The notes: generated from the letters alone by a model not told the origin. DNA of 53,362 bases from Glycomyces fuscus (GCA_002529455.1 NYMS01000017.1:1-53362), one strand, 5' to 3'; counted from the stretch's first letter, positions 16,611-25,263 are shown. Translations and numbers: made by a program.

Positions 16611-17429
16611 TCAGCCGAGCGTGTCGGGGTCCGGGCCGATCCGGGCGCCGCGGTCGAGCGCCCCGATCCGGTCCATGTCCTCGGCGGACAGCTCGAAGTC
16701 GAACACCTCGAAGTTCTCGCGGATCCGGGACGGGGTCGCGGACTTGGGGATCACGACGTTGCCGAGCTGGATGTGCCAGCGCAGCACGACCTGCGCCGCG
16801 GACTTGCCGTGCTTCTCCCCGAGGGCGACCAGCTCCGGGTCCTCCAGCAGCCCCTTGCCCTGGCCCAGCGGGCTCCAGGCCTCGGTGAGGAGGCCGTGGC
16901 GGGCGTTGGCGGCCCGCATGGCCCCCTGCGAGAAGTGGGGGTGCAGCTCGATCTGGTTGAGGACCGGGACGACATCGCTCTCCGCGACCAGCCGGTCCAG
17001 GGTCGCCTCGGTGAAGTTGGACACGCCGATGGACCTGGCACGGCCCTCGGAGTGGATGCGCTCCAGCGCCTTCCAGGTCTCGACGTAGGCGTCCCGGCCC
17101 GGGACGGGCCAGTGGATCAGGTACAGGTCGACGTAGTCCAGGCCGAGGCGCTCCAGGCTGGCGTCGAAGGCCTTGAGCGCGTTGTCGTAGCCGTGCGCGT
17201 CGTTCCACAGCTTGGTGGTGACGAACAGCTCCTCGCGGGCGATGCCCGACTCGGCCAGGGCCCGGCCCGTGCCCCGTTCGTTGTCGTAGAGCTTGGCGGT
17301 GTCGATGCTGCGGTACCCGGTCTCCAGGGCGGTCGCGACGGCGGACCGCGCCTCGTCGTCGGGGATCTGCCAGACGCCGAACCCGAGTTGCGGCATGGTG
17401 AGGCCGTTGTTCAGCGTGACGTGCTGCAT
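16611..17429 (-). CDS. Aldo/keto reductase (AKR5-like, DkgA type)
   Basis: 272 aa NADPH-dependent carbonyl reductase. The catalytic tetrad is complete: Asp43 and Tyr48 (SIDTAKLYDNE), Lys73 (TTKLW) and His106 (LIHWPVP). The cofactor loop VVIPKSATPSRIREN near the C-terminus contains the Lys-Ser-x-x-x-x-Arg motif that binds the 2'-phosphate. Similar enzymes reduce 2,5-diketo-gluconate, methylglyoxal and other reactive carbonyls. ATG 17429 follows GGAAGG. A MerR-type promoter lies about 55 nt upstream, so the gene is probably inducible by electrophiles or a related stress. Confidence 0.92.
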   Translation of the reverse strand: MQHVTLNNGLTMPQLGFGVWQIPDDEARSAVATALETGYRSIDTAKLYDNERGTGRALAESGIAREELFVTTKLWNDAHGYDNALKAFDASLERLGLDYVDLYLIHWPVPGRDAYVETWKALERIHSEGRARSIGVSNFTEATLDRLVAESDVVPVLNQIELHPHFSQGAMRAANARHGLLTEAWSPLGQGKGLLEDPELVALGEKHGKSAAQVVLRWHIQLGNVVIPKSATPSRIRENFEVFDFELSAEDMDRIGALDRGARIGPDPDTLG

Positions 17430-17481
17430 GGGCGCCCTTCCGTGATGACGGATGCGTTGGTCTCCATGGGGGGTCCTTCCC

Positions 17482-17512
17482 ATGATGGCTACCTGGAGTG
17501 CGCTCCAGGCAA
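17482..17512 (-). promoter_or_regulatory. MerR-type promoter/operator of the aldo/keto reductase
   Basis: On the minus strand, TTGCCT (17512-17507) and CATCAT (17487-17482) are 19 nt apart, the overlong spacing used by MerR activators. A perfect 7-bp dyad CCTGGAG / CTCCAGG (4-nt centre, 17492-17509) fills the spacer. It begins 26 nt before the CurA-type stop in the transcription direction toward the aldo/keto reductase. Confidence 0.6.
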
Positions 17513-17517
17513 GCCGT

Positions 17518-18528
17518 TCAGGGTGTGAGACGGACCAGCATCTTGCCGGTGTTGGCGCCCCGCATCATGCCGAGGAAGGCCCGCACGGCGTTGTCGATGC
17601 CCTCCACGACGGTCTGCTCGGTGCGCAGCCTGCCGTCCACGATCCACCCGGAGGCGCGCTCGGCGTACTCCTTCATCAGGTGGCCGTGGTCGCCGACGAT
17701 GAACCCGCGCAGGGTGAGGCGCTTGCCGACGGCCAGGAAGAGGTTGTCGGGACCGGGCTCGGGCTTGGTGGCGTTGTACTGGGAGATCGCTCCGCACAGG
17801 GCGATCCGGCCGTGGTTGCGCATCGCGGCGATGGCGGCCCTCAGGTGGTCGCCGCCGACGTTGTCGAAGTAGACGTCGATCCCCTCGGGCGCGGCCTCGG
17901 CGAGCTGCTCCTCCAGGCCGCCCTCGCGGTAGTCGATGGCGGCGTCGAAGCCGAAGTCCTCCAGGAGGCGGCGCTTCTTCTCCGGGCCACCCGCGGAACC
18001 GACCACCCGGGACGCCCCCAGCTGGCGGGCGATCTGGCCCGCGGCGGATCCGACCGCGCCCGCGGCGCCGGAGACGAACACCACGTCGCCCTCGCGTACC
18101 GGGGCGACCTCGGTCAGGCCCGCGTAGGCGGTGAGGCCGACCATCCCCAGCACGCCGAGGTAGGCCTCGGCGGGCGCCAGGGAGGCGTCCACCGCGCGCA
18201 CGGCCTCCGCGGGCAGCAGCGCGTACTCGCGCCATCCGGCCGAGTGCAGGACGGTGGTGCCCACGGGGACGTCGTCACTGCCCGAGGCGGTGACCACGCC
18301 CACCGCGCCGCCCTCCATGGGCTCGCCGAGCTGGAAGGGCGGGACGTAGGACTTGACGTCGTTCATGCGGCCGCGCATGTACGGGTCCACGGACATCCAG
18401 TCGTTGCGGACCAGGACCTGTCCGGGGCCGGGGTCGGCGACGGTGGTCTCCACGAGGGAGAAGTCGGTGGGCTTGGGCTCTCCGACGGGGCGGGCCACCA
18501 GGTGGACCTCCCTGCTGGTGACGGACAT
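17518..18528 (-). CDS. NADPH-dependent MDR reductase (CurA/leukotriene-B4 dehydrogenase-like)
   Basis: 336 aa zinc-independent medium-chain reductase. The family starts with WMSVDPYMRGRM, has VSGAAGAVGSAAGQIARQLG as the Rossmann loop, then FDNVGGDHLRAAIAAMRNHGRIALCGAISQYN, all typical of CurA and PTGR-type enal/enone reductases. It would reduce the C=C bond of alpha,beta-unsaturated carbonyls with NADPH. GGAGG precedes the ATG at 18528. It is followed on the same strand, 88 nt on, by an aldo/keto reductase, so both may detoxify reactive carbonyls. Divergent LysR regulator. Confidence 0.9.
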   Translation of the reverse strand: MSVTSREVHLVARPVGEPKPTDFSLVETTVADPGPGQVLVRNDWMSVDPYMRGRMNDVKSYVPPFQLGEPMEGGAVGVVTASGSDDVPVGTTVLHSAGWREYALLPAEAVRAVDASLAPAEAYLGVLGMVGLTAYAGLTEVAPVREGDVVFVSGAAGAVGSAAGQIARQLGASRVVGSAGGPEKKRRLLEDFGFDAAIDYREGGLEEQLAEAAPEGIDVYFDNVGGDHLRAAIAAMRNHGRIALCGAISQYNATKPEPGPDNLFLAVGKRLTLRGFIVGDHGHLMKEYAERASGWIVDGRLRTEQTVVEGIDNAVRAFLGMMRGANTGKMLVRLTP

Positions 18529-18604
18529 GACGAAACCTCCGTGACTTCGCTGGGTGTTGGTGCGGTTACCTGCGGACCGAACAGACACTAGTCCGGGAAC
18601 CCAT

Positions 18605-18632
18605 TCACTTACCAATAAAATCGGCGAAGTGA
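18605..18632. promoter_or_regulatory. Inverted repeat between lysR and curA-like genes
   Basis: TCACTT (18605-18610) and AAGTGA (18627-18632) are exact reverse complements 16 nt apart, spanning an AT-rich strip and touching the lysR GTG. The site could be a LysR-type autoregulatory operator. Confidence 0.4.
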
Positions 18633-19585
18633 GCTATAGGAATGTCAATGGTTCGGGCACGGCGGGCGCCCCGCGGCCCGGCGGACCGCTCGATCTCCAG
18701 CAGCTGAGGACCTTCCTGGCGGTGCACCGGTCGGGGTCCTTCACCGCCGCCGCGCAGCTGCTGCGGCTGTCACAGCCCACGGTCACCACCCAGATCCGTT
18801 CCCTGGAGCGGCGGCTCGGACACCCCCTCTTCGAGCGGCTGCCCCGCGGGGTCGCGCCGACCGCCGAGGCCAACGACCTGGCCGCCCGTGTGGCCGCGCC
18901 CCTGGACGCCCTGGAGGTGGTGGCCGGAGGCGAGGGGGAAGGCGCTTCCGCGTCGCCCGCGCCGCTGCGCGTGGCGGGCCCCGCCGAGGTGCTGCACGCG
19001 CTGGTGCTGCCCGCGCTCGCGCCCCTGGTGGAAGGCGGCGTACGGCTGCGCCTGCGCACCGGTCCGGCCGAGGAGCTGCTGGAGGGGCTCCGCCGGGACA
19101 GGCACGACCTGGTGCTGTCCGCGGTGCGCCCGCGCGGGCGGACCCTGGTCGCCGAACCCCTGGCCGACGACGAGTCCGTGCTGGTGGCGGCACCGTCCTG
19201 GGCGGACCGGATCGGTCGCGACCGGCTCCTGCGCCAGGGCGCGTCCGCGCTGTGCGCGGTCCCGCTGGTGGCCTACGACGAGGAGCTGCCGCTCCTGCGC
19301 CGCTACTGGCGGCAGGTGTTCGGGGGGCGGCTGACGTGTGCTCCCGCGGTCACCGTGCCCGACCTGCGCGGGGTGATGTCGGCCGTCGCGGCGGGGGCGG
19401 GGGTGACGGTGCTGCCGCGCTACCTGTGCCGGGGAGCGCTGGCCGAGGGGCGCCTGGTGGCGCTGCTGGAGCCGGAGGAGCCGCCGGTCACCACCCTCCA
19501 CCTGGTACGGCGCCCGGGTGTGGCGGACAACGCCCACCTGGAGGAGGTGTACCGGCGGCTGCTGTCGGCCGCCTGCACCGGGTGA
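18629..19585 (+). CDS. LysR-family transcriptional regulator
   Basis: 318 aa. The N-terminal winged helix reads LDLQQLRTFLAVHRSGSFTAAAQLLRLSQPTVTTQIRSLERRLGHPLFER, the standard LysR HTH (beginning about residue 29). The effector domain has the two-lobe periplasmic-binding-like layout with VAAGAGVTVLPRYL near the end. GTG 18629 is the first plausible start after the upstream inverted repeat, though it gives a short N-terminal extension before LDLQQL. Divergent from the CurA-like reductase gene, which it probably controls. Confidence 0.85.
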   Translation: MSYRNVNGSGTAGAPRPGGPLDLQQLRTFLAVHRSGSFTAAAQLLRLSQPTVTTQIRSLERRLGHPLFERLPRGVAPTAEANDLAARVAAPLDALEVVAGGEGEGASASPAPLRVAGPAEVLHALVLPALAPLVEGGVRLRLRTGPAEELLEGLRRDRHDLVLSAVRPRGRTLVAEPLADDESVLVAAPSWADRIGRDRLLRQGASALCAVPLVAYDEELPLLRRYWRQVFGGRLTCAPAVTVPDLRGVMSAVAAGAGVTVLPRYLCRGALAEGRLVALLEPEEPPVTTLHLVRRPGVADNAHLEEVYRRLLSAACTG

Positions 19586-19781
19586 GGGTCGCGGCGGGCG
19601 GGACCGCGGCGGGGGCGGAGCGCGGTGTCCCCGGGGTCGCCGTTCGAGGCGGGACGAAGGTCCGGTGCCGCCCCTCCCCCGAATCCCCCGAACCTTCGCC
19701 ACGGTGGTGTAGTCCTAGCCGCTGGACGGTGGACGGTGGACGGGTCGGGCGGCGGCGTCCGCCCCGGGCGGGAGGACGGCG

Positions 19782-20828
19782 ATGGAACGGGTGCAGGGGC
19801 CGGGAGACGGCACGGAACCGGCTGAGGGCGGGGCCGCCGGCTCCCGGCGCCGCTCCCCCGCGGTGACCGCCCTGGTCGTGCTGGCCGCCGTGGGGTTCGC
19901 GGTGTTCGCCCTGCTGCGGGTCCTCGGCCTGGAGCGGGGGTGGCCCCTGGTTCCCGCGCTGGCCTTCACCCCCCACGTGCTGGCCGCCGCACCGGTGGTG
20001 GCGGTGGCGGCCGGGCTGCTGCGGCGCTGGAGGTCCATGGCGGTCCTGACCGCGGTGACGCTGGTGCTGGCCGCCGCGGTCGTGCCCCGCACGGTGCCCT
20101 TCGGCGTGACCTCGGCGGGCGGCCCGGTCGTGCGGATCATGACCCTGAACGCGCTCGGCGGCGGCGCCGACGCGGCGGAGGTGGTGTCGCTGGTGCGCGA
20201 CCGGCGGGTGGACGTGCTCACCCTCCAGGAGGTCACCCCCGACCTGGTGCGCGAGCTGTCCGCCGCCGGGCTGGACGACCTCCTGCCGCACGCGGTCGAC
20301 CGCTCCGACCCCCGGGGCGTGCACGGGAGCACCATCCACTCGGCCCTCCCCCTCACCGACACCGGCGGCGGGGAGGCGGGCCGCGACACCTTCGCGATGC
20401 CGACCGCCGTCGTGCGGTTGCCCGAGGACGGCGACGGGGACGGGGAGGACGACGTCCTGGAGGTGACGTCGGTGCACGTCCCGCCACCGCTGACCCCCTC
20501 GTACACCGACTCCTGGCAGGGGGAGCTGGAGAGGCTGGCCGAGGCGGGGGACCCCGGCACGATGCGCGTGCTGGCCGGGGACTTCAACGCCACGCTCGAC
20601 CACGCGGCGATGCGCGCCCTCCTGGACGCGGGGTACCTGAGCTCGGCCGCGGTCCGGGGGGAGGGGCTGGAGCCCACGTGGCCGGTGGGCCGCGCCCTGC
20701 CGGGCCTCACCATCGACCACGTCCTGGTGGACCCCTGGATGGGCGTGGCCCACCTGGAGGCCGTGGAGGTGACCGGCACCGACCACAGGGCGGTGCTGGT
20801 CGAGGTGTCCCTGCCCTCGCCCCGGTAG
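19782..20828 (+). CDS. Membrane-anchored endonuclease/exonuclease/phosphatase (EEP) family protein
   Basis: 348 aa. Three hydrophobic helices (about residues 28-105) come before an EEP domain. Metal and catalytic motifs are in order: MTLNALGGG, LQEVTPD (Glu), the histidine strand SVHVPPPL, LAGDFNATLD (Asp-x-Asn), IDHVLVD and the terminal TGTDHRAVLVE. The acidic Asp-rich loop EDGDGDGEDD sits before the His strand. The domain likely faces the outside and hydrolyses a phosphodiester, either a lipid head group or a nucleic acid. ATG 19782 follows GGGAGGA. Confidence 0.86.
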   Translation: MERVQGPGDGTEPAEGGAAGSRRRSPAVTALVVLAAVGFAVFALLRVLGLERGWPLVPALAFTPHVLAAAPVVAVAAGLLRRWRSMAVLTAVTLVLAAAVVPRTVPFGVTSAGGPVVRIMTLNALGGGADAAEVVSLVRDRRVDVLTLQEVTPDLVRELSAAGLDDLLPHAVDRSDPRGVHGSTIHSALPLTDTGGGEAGRDTFAMPTAVVRLPEDGDGDGEDDVLEVTSVHVPPPLTPSYTDSWQGELERLAEAGDPGTMRVLAGDFNATLDHAAMRALLDAGYLSSAAVRGEGLEPTWPVGRALPGLTIDHVLVDPWMGVAHLEAVEVTGTDHRAVLVEVSLPSPR

Positions 20829-20876
20829 GCGCCGCGCCCCCGGCGCCCCGGCGGTACGGGGACACGTCGTCCGGCC

Positions 20877-20908
20877 TTGACCCTCACACCGGTGGCACGG
20901 CCTACCGT
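20877..20908 (+). promoter_or_regulatory. Leaderless promoter TTGACC-N20-TACCGT with MerR-like spacer
   Basis: TTGACC (20877-20882), a 20-nt spacer containing the palindrome CACCGGTG (20887-20894), and TACCGT (20903-20908), then 6 nt to the ATG at 20915. The geometry and much of the sequence are repeated at 27085-27116. Confidence 0.6.
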
Positions 20909-20914
20909 CGGCCC

Positions 20915-21751
20915 ATGAGCGAGCTGACCGAACCGATCACGGGAACACCCCTCCAGGTGGTCCTGCCCGACGAGTCCGCGCAGATGTCCCCGAGAACCCT
21001 CGTCGAACTGGGCGTTCGCGCCGAGGAGCTGGGCGTGGACGCGGTGTGGCTGCCGGACCACCTGCTGCCGCCCGCGCCGTACGGCCGGACGTTCGGCGGC
21101 GTGTACGAGCCGCTGGTGACCCTGGCCCACCTGGCGGCCCGGACCGGGCGGATCCGGCTGGGCACGTCGGTGCTGGTGGCGCCGATGCGCGACCCGTTCG
21201 TCCTCGCCAAGCAGGTGGCGACCCTGGACGCCCTGTCGGAGGGGCGCTTCGTCCTGGGCGTGGGGACCGGCTGGTCGCGCGAGGAGTTCGCCGCCGTGGG
21301 GTCGGACTTCGCCACGCGCGGCGCCCGGACGGACGAGACGCTGCGGCTGCTGCGGCACCTGTTCGAGGGCGGGGGGCCGTTCGAGGGGCGTTTCCACTCC
21401 TACGAGCACGGGGTGTTCGCGCCCCGCCCGGAGCGCCGCGTGCCCGTGATGGTGGGCGGCACGTCCGACCGGGCGCTGCGGCGGGCCGCGGAGTGGGCCG
21501 ACGCGTGGCAGGGCGTGGGGCTGGACACGGCGGGGTTCGTGGAGGCCCGGAACCGGCTGCGGGAGCTGACCCCGCGGCCGGTGCGCGCGGGGACGCGGAT
21601 CGCCTGGGCCGGGGGCGAGGAGGAGTTCGAGCGCGCCGTGGGGCTGTTCCGGGAGCTGACCGCCGCCGGGGCGGACGCGGTGGCGGTGTGGTTCGGCGGC
21701 GCGGAGGGCTTCGGCGGGCGGATGGAGCGGTTCGCCGCGGCGCTGCGCTGA
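20915..21751 (+). CDS. LLM-class F420-dependent oxidoreductase
   Basis: 278 aa luciferase-like TIM barrel. Family marks include VWLPDHLLPP, LAARTGRIRLGTSVLVAPMRDPFVLAKQVATLDALSEGRFVLGVGTGWSREEF, and VPVMVGGTSDRALRRAAEWADAW. In actinobacteria these proteins usually use coenzyme F420 to reduce or oxidise small organic molecules in the cytosol. The protein is short at its C-terminus but complete. ATG 20915 has no ribosome-binding site and lies 6 nt after TACCGT, so the mRNA is likely leaderless. Its promoter matches that of the MerR-linked alpha/beta hydrolase. Confidence 0.88.
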   Translation: MSELTEPITGTPLQVVLPDESAQMSPRTLVELGVRAEELGVDAVWLPDHLLPPAPYGRTFGGVYEPLVTLAHLAARTGRIRLGTSVLVAPMRDPFVLAKQVATLDALSEGRFVLGVGTGWSREEFAAVGSDFATRGARTDETLRLLRHLFEGGGPFEGRFHSYEHGVFAPRPERRVPVMVGGTSDRALRRAAEWADAWQGVGLDTAGFVEARNRLRELTPRPVRAGTRIAWAGGEEEFERAVGLFRELTAAGADAVAVWFGGAEGFGGRMERFAAALR

Positions 21752-21765
21752 CCGGCGGCGCGTCC

Positions 21766-22002
21766 CTACCTCTGTGAGCCGAAGAGGCCCCGGCCGCCGT
21801 ACTTCTTGTGGATGGCCTGCTTGGACACACCGAGCGCCCCGGCGATCTCGGCCCAGGTGCGGCCCTGGTTGCGGGCGCGGCGGACGAGGACGGCCTCGAC
21901 CCGCTCCGTCTCCCTGCGCAGCCGGACGGTGGCGTCCAGGCCCACCAGCGGGTCCTCGGCTCCGGTGGCGCGGGCGAGGGAGGTCAGCTGTTCGGCGTCC
22001 AT
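21766..22002 (-). CDS. Small helix-turn-helix protein
   Basis: 78 aa. An N-terminal helix (MDAEQLTSLARATGAEDP) and a helical middle (RRETERVEAVLVRRAR) lead to the HTH RTWAEIAGALGVSKQAIHKKYG. This protein type is common in Streptomyces and relatives next to Clp-N domain proteins and is annotated as a small DNA-binding or sigma-region-4-like protein. Nothing Clp-like is adjacent here. Leaderless start: TACAGT lies 6 nt before the ATG, inside a GTCAA/TTGAC dyad, which suggests autoregulation. Confidence 0.8.
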   Translation of the reverse strand: MDAEQLTSLARATGAEDPLVGLDATVRLRRETERVEAVLVRRARNQGRTWAEIAGALGVSKQAIHKKYGGRGLFGSQR

Positions 22003-22020
22003 GGGTCAACTGTAATTGAC
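22003..22020 (-). promoter_or_regulatory. -10 hexamer and dyad of the small HTH gene
   Basis: On the minus strand TACAGT (22014-22009) stands 6 nt before the ATG. It is embedded in GTCAA (22005-22009) and TTGAC (22016-22020), exact reverse complements 6 nt apart, a likely operator overlapping the promoter. Confidence 0.5.
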
Positions 22021-22179
22021 ATACCGGTTCGGGGCACGTCCTCGTCCCGAGGGGGGCGCCCGGGTCCGCCGCCTCCCGGTCCGGCGGCTCCGGGACCCGC
22101 CGGGAGTACCGCCGCCGACCGCCCGGCGCCCGCGGATGGCACCCTGGAGTGCCGAACGAGGACCGGACGAGGGAGCGAC

Positions 22180-22815
22180 GTGGGCGGCTACGACGAGGCG
22201 ACCGTGCTGTTCGACCTGGACGGCGTGCTGGTGGACTCCACCGCGAGCATCCGCGCGGGGCTGACCGCGTGGGCCGTGGAACGCGGTCTGGACGTCGCGA
22301 CGGTGCTCGAACACCACCACGGGCGCACCGACGCGGGCCTGGTCCGCCTCGTCGCCCCGCACCTGGACCCGGTGGCCGAGGCGCCCCGGATCGAGGCCCA
22401 CGAGGCCGCCGCCGGGGACGGCGTCCGGGCCGTGCCCGGCGCGCGCGAGCTCCTGGCCGCACTCGACGCCCAGGGGCGCCCCTGGGCGATCGTCACGTCC
22501 GGGAGCGACCGGATCGCGCGCTCCCGGATCGGGACGGCCGGGCTGCCCCTCCCCCGCGTACTGGTGACCGCCGACCAGGTGGCCGAGGGCAAGCCCCATC
22601 CGGCCCCCTACCTGCTGGGCGCCGAGCGCATGGGAGCGGCCCCCGGACGGTGCGTGGTGGTGGAGGACTCCGCGAGCGGCGTCCGCTCCGGGCTGGACGC
22701 GGGTATGCCCGTGGTGGCCGTGGCCTCCACGACCGACCCCGGCGAACTCGCGCACGCGACCACCGTGGTGGAGGACCTCGCGGCCGTGGCCGCGCTACTG
22801 CTCCCCCGGCCCTAG
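22180..22815 (+). CDS. HAD-superfamily phosphatase (subfamily IA)
   Basis: 211 aa. Motif I FDLDGVLVDST has nucleophile Asp12 and Asp14; motif II is AIVTSGS; motif III is the Lys in GKPHPAPYLLGA; motif IV is VVVEDSASGVRSG. A helical cap sits between motifs I and II. The pattern matches sugar-phosphate and phosphoglycolate phosphatases. GTG 22180 has GGGAG upstream. An imperfect weak stem (GCTGTAC/GTACAGC, 22815-22844) overlaps the stop. Confidence 0.86.
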   Translation: MGGYDEATVLFDLDGVLVDSTASIRAGLTAWAVERGLDVATVLEHHHGRTDAGLVRLVAPHLDPVAEAPRIEAHEAAAGDGVRAVPGARELLAALDAQGRPWAIVTSGSDRIARSRIGTAGLPLPRVLVTADQVAEGKPHPAPYLLGAERMGAAPGRCVVVEDSASGVRSGLDAGMPVVAVASTTDPGELAHATTVVEDLAAVAALLLPRP

Positions 22816-22972
22816 CTGTACTGACCACAGAGGTTAGGTACAGCCCGGCGAGGTCCCCCTCGGCGAAACCGTGCCGACGGGCCGTCCCCGCCATGTCGAC
22901 GCCGACCACACGGGGCCCGGGCCGAGGGCCCGGCGCAGGGCGCGGGCGGAGGTGCCCGTGGCCCGCGTCACC

Positions 22973-23923
22973 TCAGCACGGCACGCGCTCCAGCCGTGCG
23001 CCCCGGTACGCGGACGGGCTCAGGCCCGTGTGGTTCTTGAACGCGGAGCTGAAAGCGAACGCGCTCCCGTAGCCCACCCGGGCGGCCACGGCCTCCAGCC
23101 CCAGCTCCGGGCGGGCGGTGAGCAGGTCGCAGGCCACCGTCAGCCGCCAGGTGCGCACGTAGGTCATCGGCGGGGTGCCCACGGCCCGCTGGAAGCGCGC
23201 GGCCAGGGTGGCGCGGGAGACCGCGCACTCCCCCGCCAGCGCCTCCAGGGTCCAGGGGTCGGCGACGCGCTCGTGGACCAGCTCCAGCGCCCGCGCGACG
23301 ACGGGGTCGCTGCGGGCGGTGAGCCAGTTGGGCGCGCTGTCGGGGTTGTCCTCCAGCCAGGCGCGTACCGCCATCACCAGCAGGCAGTCCAGGAGCCGGT
23401 CGTTGAGGCTGGTCTGGGCGACGTGGCCGGCGGTGATCTCGCGGGCGAGCAGTTCCACCAGCGCGGGGTCGACCCGGCCCTCGGGGAGCACCGCCAGCGA
23501 GGGCAGCGCGGCCAGGGCCAGGCGGCCGACCTCGCTGTCGTCCAGGTAGGCGCCCACGACCATGGTGTCGGTGCCGTCGGGATCGTTTCCCCAGGTACCG
23601 ATGCCGTGGCTCATGGACACGTGGACCTCCCCGCCGTCGCGGGCCACGCACCGCCGCCCCGGCAGGGCGGTGATGGTGGGTTCCCGGCCCCGGCTGTCGG
23701 CGATCACGTAGGGGTCCGGGCCGCGTACGAGCACCAGGTCGCCGGGGCCGGCCTCGACCTCGTCCCCGCGCGCCGCCACCCAGGCGTGCCCGGAGGTGAC
23801 CACGACCAGGGTGAGGGCGGCCTCGTCGCGGATGTCGATCCCCCAGGGCGGGCTCATGACGGTGCGCAGGGTGAAGGCGCCGCGCGCGCGGGGCCCGTCC
23901 AGGAGGTGCACGAGGGGGTCCAT
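22973..23923 (-). CDS. AraC-family regulator with N-terminal cupin
   Basis: 316 aa. The N-terminal half (about 1-190) is a cupin_6/AraC-binding domain (AWVAARGDEVEAGPGDLVLVRGPDPYVI). The C-terminal pair of HTHs reads LEALAGECAVSRATLAARFQRAVGTPPMTYVRTWRL and LEAVAARVGYGSAFAFSSAFKNHTGLSPSAYR, the AraC signature. TAGGGT (23935-23930, minus) lies 6 nt before ATG 23923, so the message is probably leaderless. Divergent from an NmrA-like protein gene across 298 bp; this group of regulators is often found next to the oxidoreductase it controls. Confidence 0.88.
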   Translation of the reverse strand: MDPLVHLLDGPRARGAFTLRTVMSPPWGIDIRDEAALTLVVVTSGHAWVAARGDEVEAGPGDLVLVRGPDPYVIADSRGREPTITALPGRRCVARDGGEVHVSMSHGIGTWGNDPDGTDTMVVGAYLDDSEVGRLALAALPSLAVLPEGRVDPALVELLAREITAGHVAQTSLNDRLLDCLLVMAVRAWLEDNPDSAPNWLTARSDPVVARALELVHERVADPWTLEALAGECAVSRATLAARFQRAVGTPPMTYVRTWRLTVACDLLTARPELGLEAVAARVGYGSAFAFSSAFKNHTGLSPSAYRGARLERVPC

Positions 23924-24160
23924 GGCCTCACCCTAGTGACGCGGGCGGCAGGGCGGGAGCCCGTGCCGCCCAGCGCGCGGCCCCCTTCCGGGGCGGTCGC
24001 GGCCGTCGCGGCGCGCGGTCCCTCCGGGGCCGCCCGGGGCCGTGTGGGCCGCGCCGGGGCGGAGCCCGGGCACGGGGCGCGGCGACGGAGCCCGGGCGCG
24101 GGACGGAGCCCGGAGACGGGACCCGGGGACGGCGGAGAAGGCGCCGGATTCAGACGAACG

Positions 24161-24189
24161 CTTATGCACACCAGCTTTCCGACTATGTT
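24161..24189 (+). promoter_or_regulatory. Candidate promoter for the NmrA-like gene
   Basis: CTTATG (24161-24166) and TATGTT (24184-24189) are 17 nt apart in an AT-enriched strip, about 32 nt before the ATG. The rest of the 298-bp AraC/NmrA intergenic region is GC-rich repeats of GGAGACGGGACCCGG type without a gene. Confidence 0.4.
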
Positions 24190-24221
24190 CCGTCCGGCCC
24201 CGGACTGGTGGACTGGTGGAC

Positions 24222-25046
24222 ATGACCACAGAACACGTCCTCGTCACCGGCGGCACCGGCATGACCGGCCGCCGCGTCACCCGGCTGCTGCGCGAGCGCG
24301 GCACCGGCGTCCGGGTCGGCTCCCGCTCCGGCGAACCCCGCTTCGACTGGCACGAGCCCTCCACCTGGGACGCCGTCCTGGAGGGGGTCACCTCCGTGTA
24401 CCTGTGCTACCACCCCGATCTGGCCTTCCCCGGGGCCAGCGAGGCCGTCGCCGCGTTCGCCTCCCGCGCCGCCCGCAGCGGCGTCCGGCGCGCGGTGCTG
24501 CTGTCCGGCCGCGGCGAGGAGGGGGCCGAGCGCGCGGAGCACGCCGTGCGCGCCGTGTTCCCCGACCTGACCGTGCTGCGCTGCTCGGTCTTCGCACAGG
24601 ACTTCTCCGAGAGCTTCCTGCTCGGACCGGTCCTGGAGGGCGCCGTGACCCTGCCCGTGCCGGACGTGGCCGAGCCGTTCGTCGACCTCGACGACGTCGC
24701 CGAGGTCGCGGCCCGGGTGCTGACGGAGGACGGGCACGCCGGTGAGCTGTACGAGCTCACCGGGCCCCGGGCCCTGACGTTCACCGAGGCCACCCGCCTG
24801 GTGGGCGAGGCCGCCGGGCACCCCGTCGCCTGCCGCCAGGTGCCGCCGGAGGAGTTCACCGCCGACATGGTCGCCGCGGGGGCGCCCGAGGAGCTGGCCC
24901 ACGGCCTGACCGAGCTGTTCCGCGAGATCCTGGACGGCCGCAACGCCGGGCCCGCCGACGGCGTGGAGAAGGCGCTGGGCCGCCCGGCCGCGGACTTCAC
25001 CGAGTACGCGCGCCGGGCCGGGGCCTCCGGGGTCTGGAGCCGCTGA
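24222..25046 (+). CDS. NmrA-like NAD(P)-binding protein (atypical SDR)
   Basis: 274 aa. VLVTGGTGMTGRRVTRLLRERG is the Rossmann GxxGxxG loop, followed by RVGSRSGEPRFDW with Arg/Ser for NADP preference. The conserved YLCYHP, RRAVLLSG and RCSVFAQDF segments match NmrA/YtfG/QOR2-like proteins. No classical YxxxK active site is seen, so it may be a redox sensor or a quinone reductase. ATG 24222 follows GGTGGA. It is probably regulated by the divergent AraC protein. Confidence 0.84.
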   Translation: MTTEHVLVTGGTGMTGRRVTRLLRERGTGVRVGSRSGEPRFDWHEPSTWDAVLEGVTSVYLCYHPDLAFPGASEAVAAFASRAARSGVRRAVLLSGRGEEGAERAEHAVRAVFPDLTVLRCSVFAQDFSESFLLGPVLEGAVTLPVPDVAEPFVDLDDVAEVAARVLTEDGHAGELYELTGPRALTFTEATRLVGEAAGHPVACRQVPPEEFTADMVAAGAPEELAHGLTELFREILDGRNAGPADGVEKALGRPAADFTEYARRAGASGVWSR

Positions 25047-25263
25047 GCGGGCGGGGCGCCGGGCCCGGGGTTGTCCACAGGGACGAACCGGCTCTGGCGT
25101 CCCCGGCCCGTTTCGCGGTTGACTGGAGAACGGGGGGGCTCCCACCCCCGACCACGTCGTGATGCCCGCGACCGCGTGCCGCCGGTCCCGGACACGCCCC
25201 GGCACCGCGGTGCGCCGCCCCGGCTAACGTGGGGGTCGACGTCCCGCGACCAGAAAGCCGTCC

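Noticed and set aside
22815..22844. Terminator for the HAD gene (GCTGTAC/GTACAGC)
   Set aside because: Seven bp with a 16-nt loop and three AT pairs is too weak for a confident call; noted only in the gene entry.
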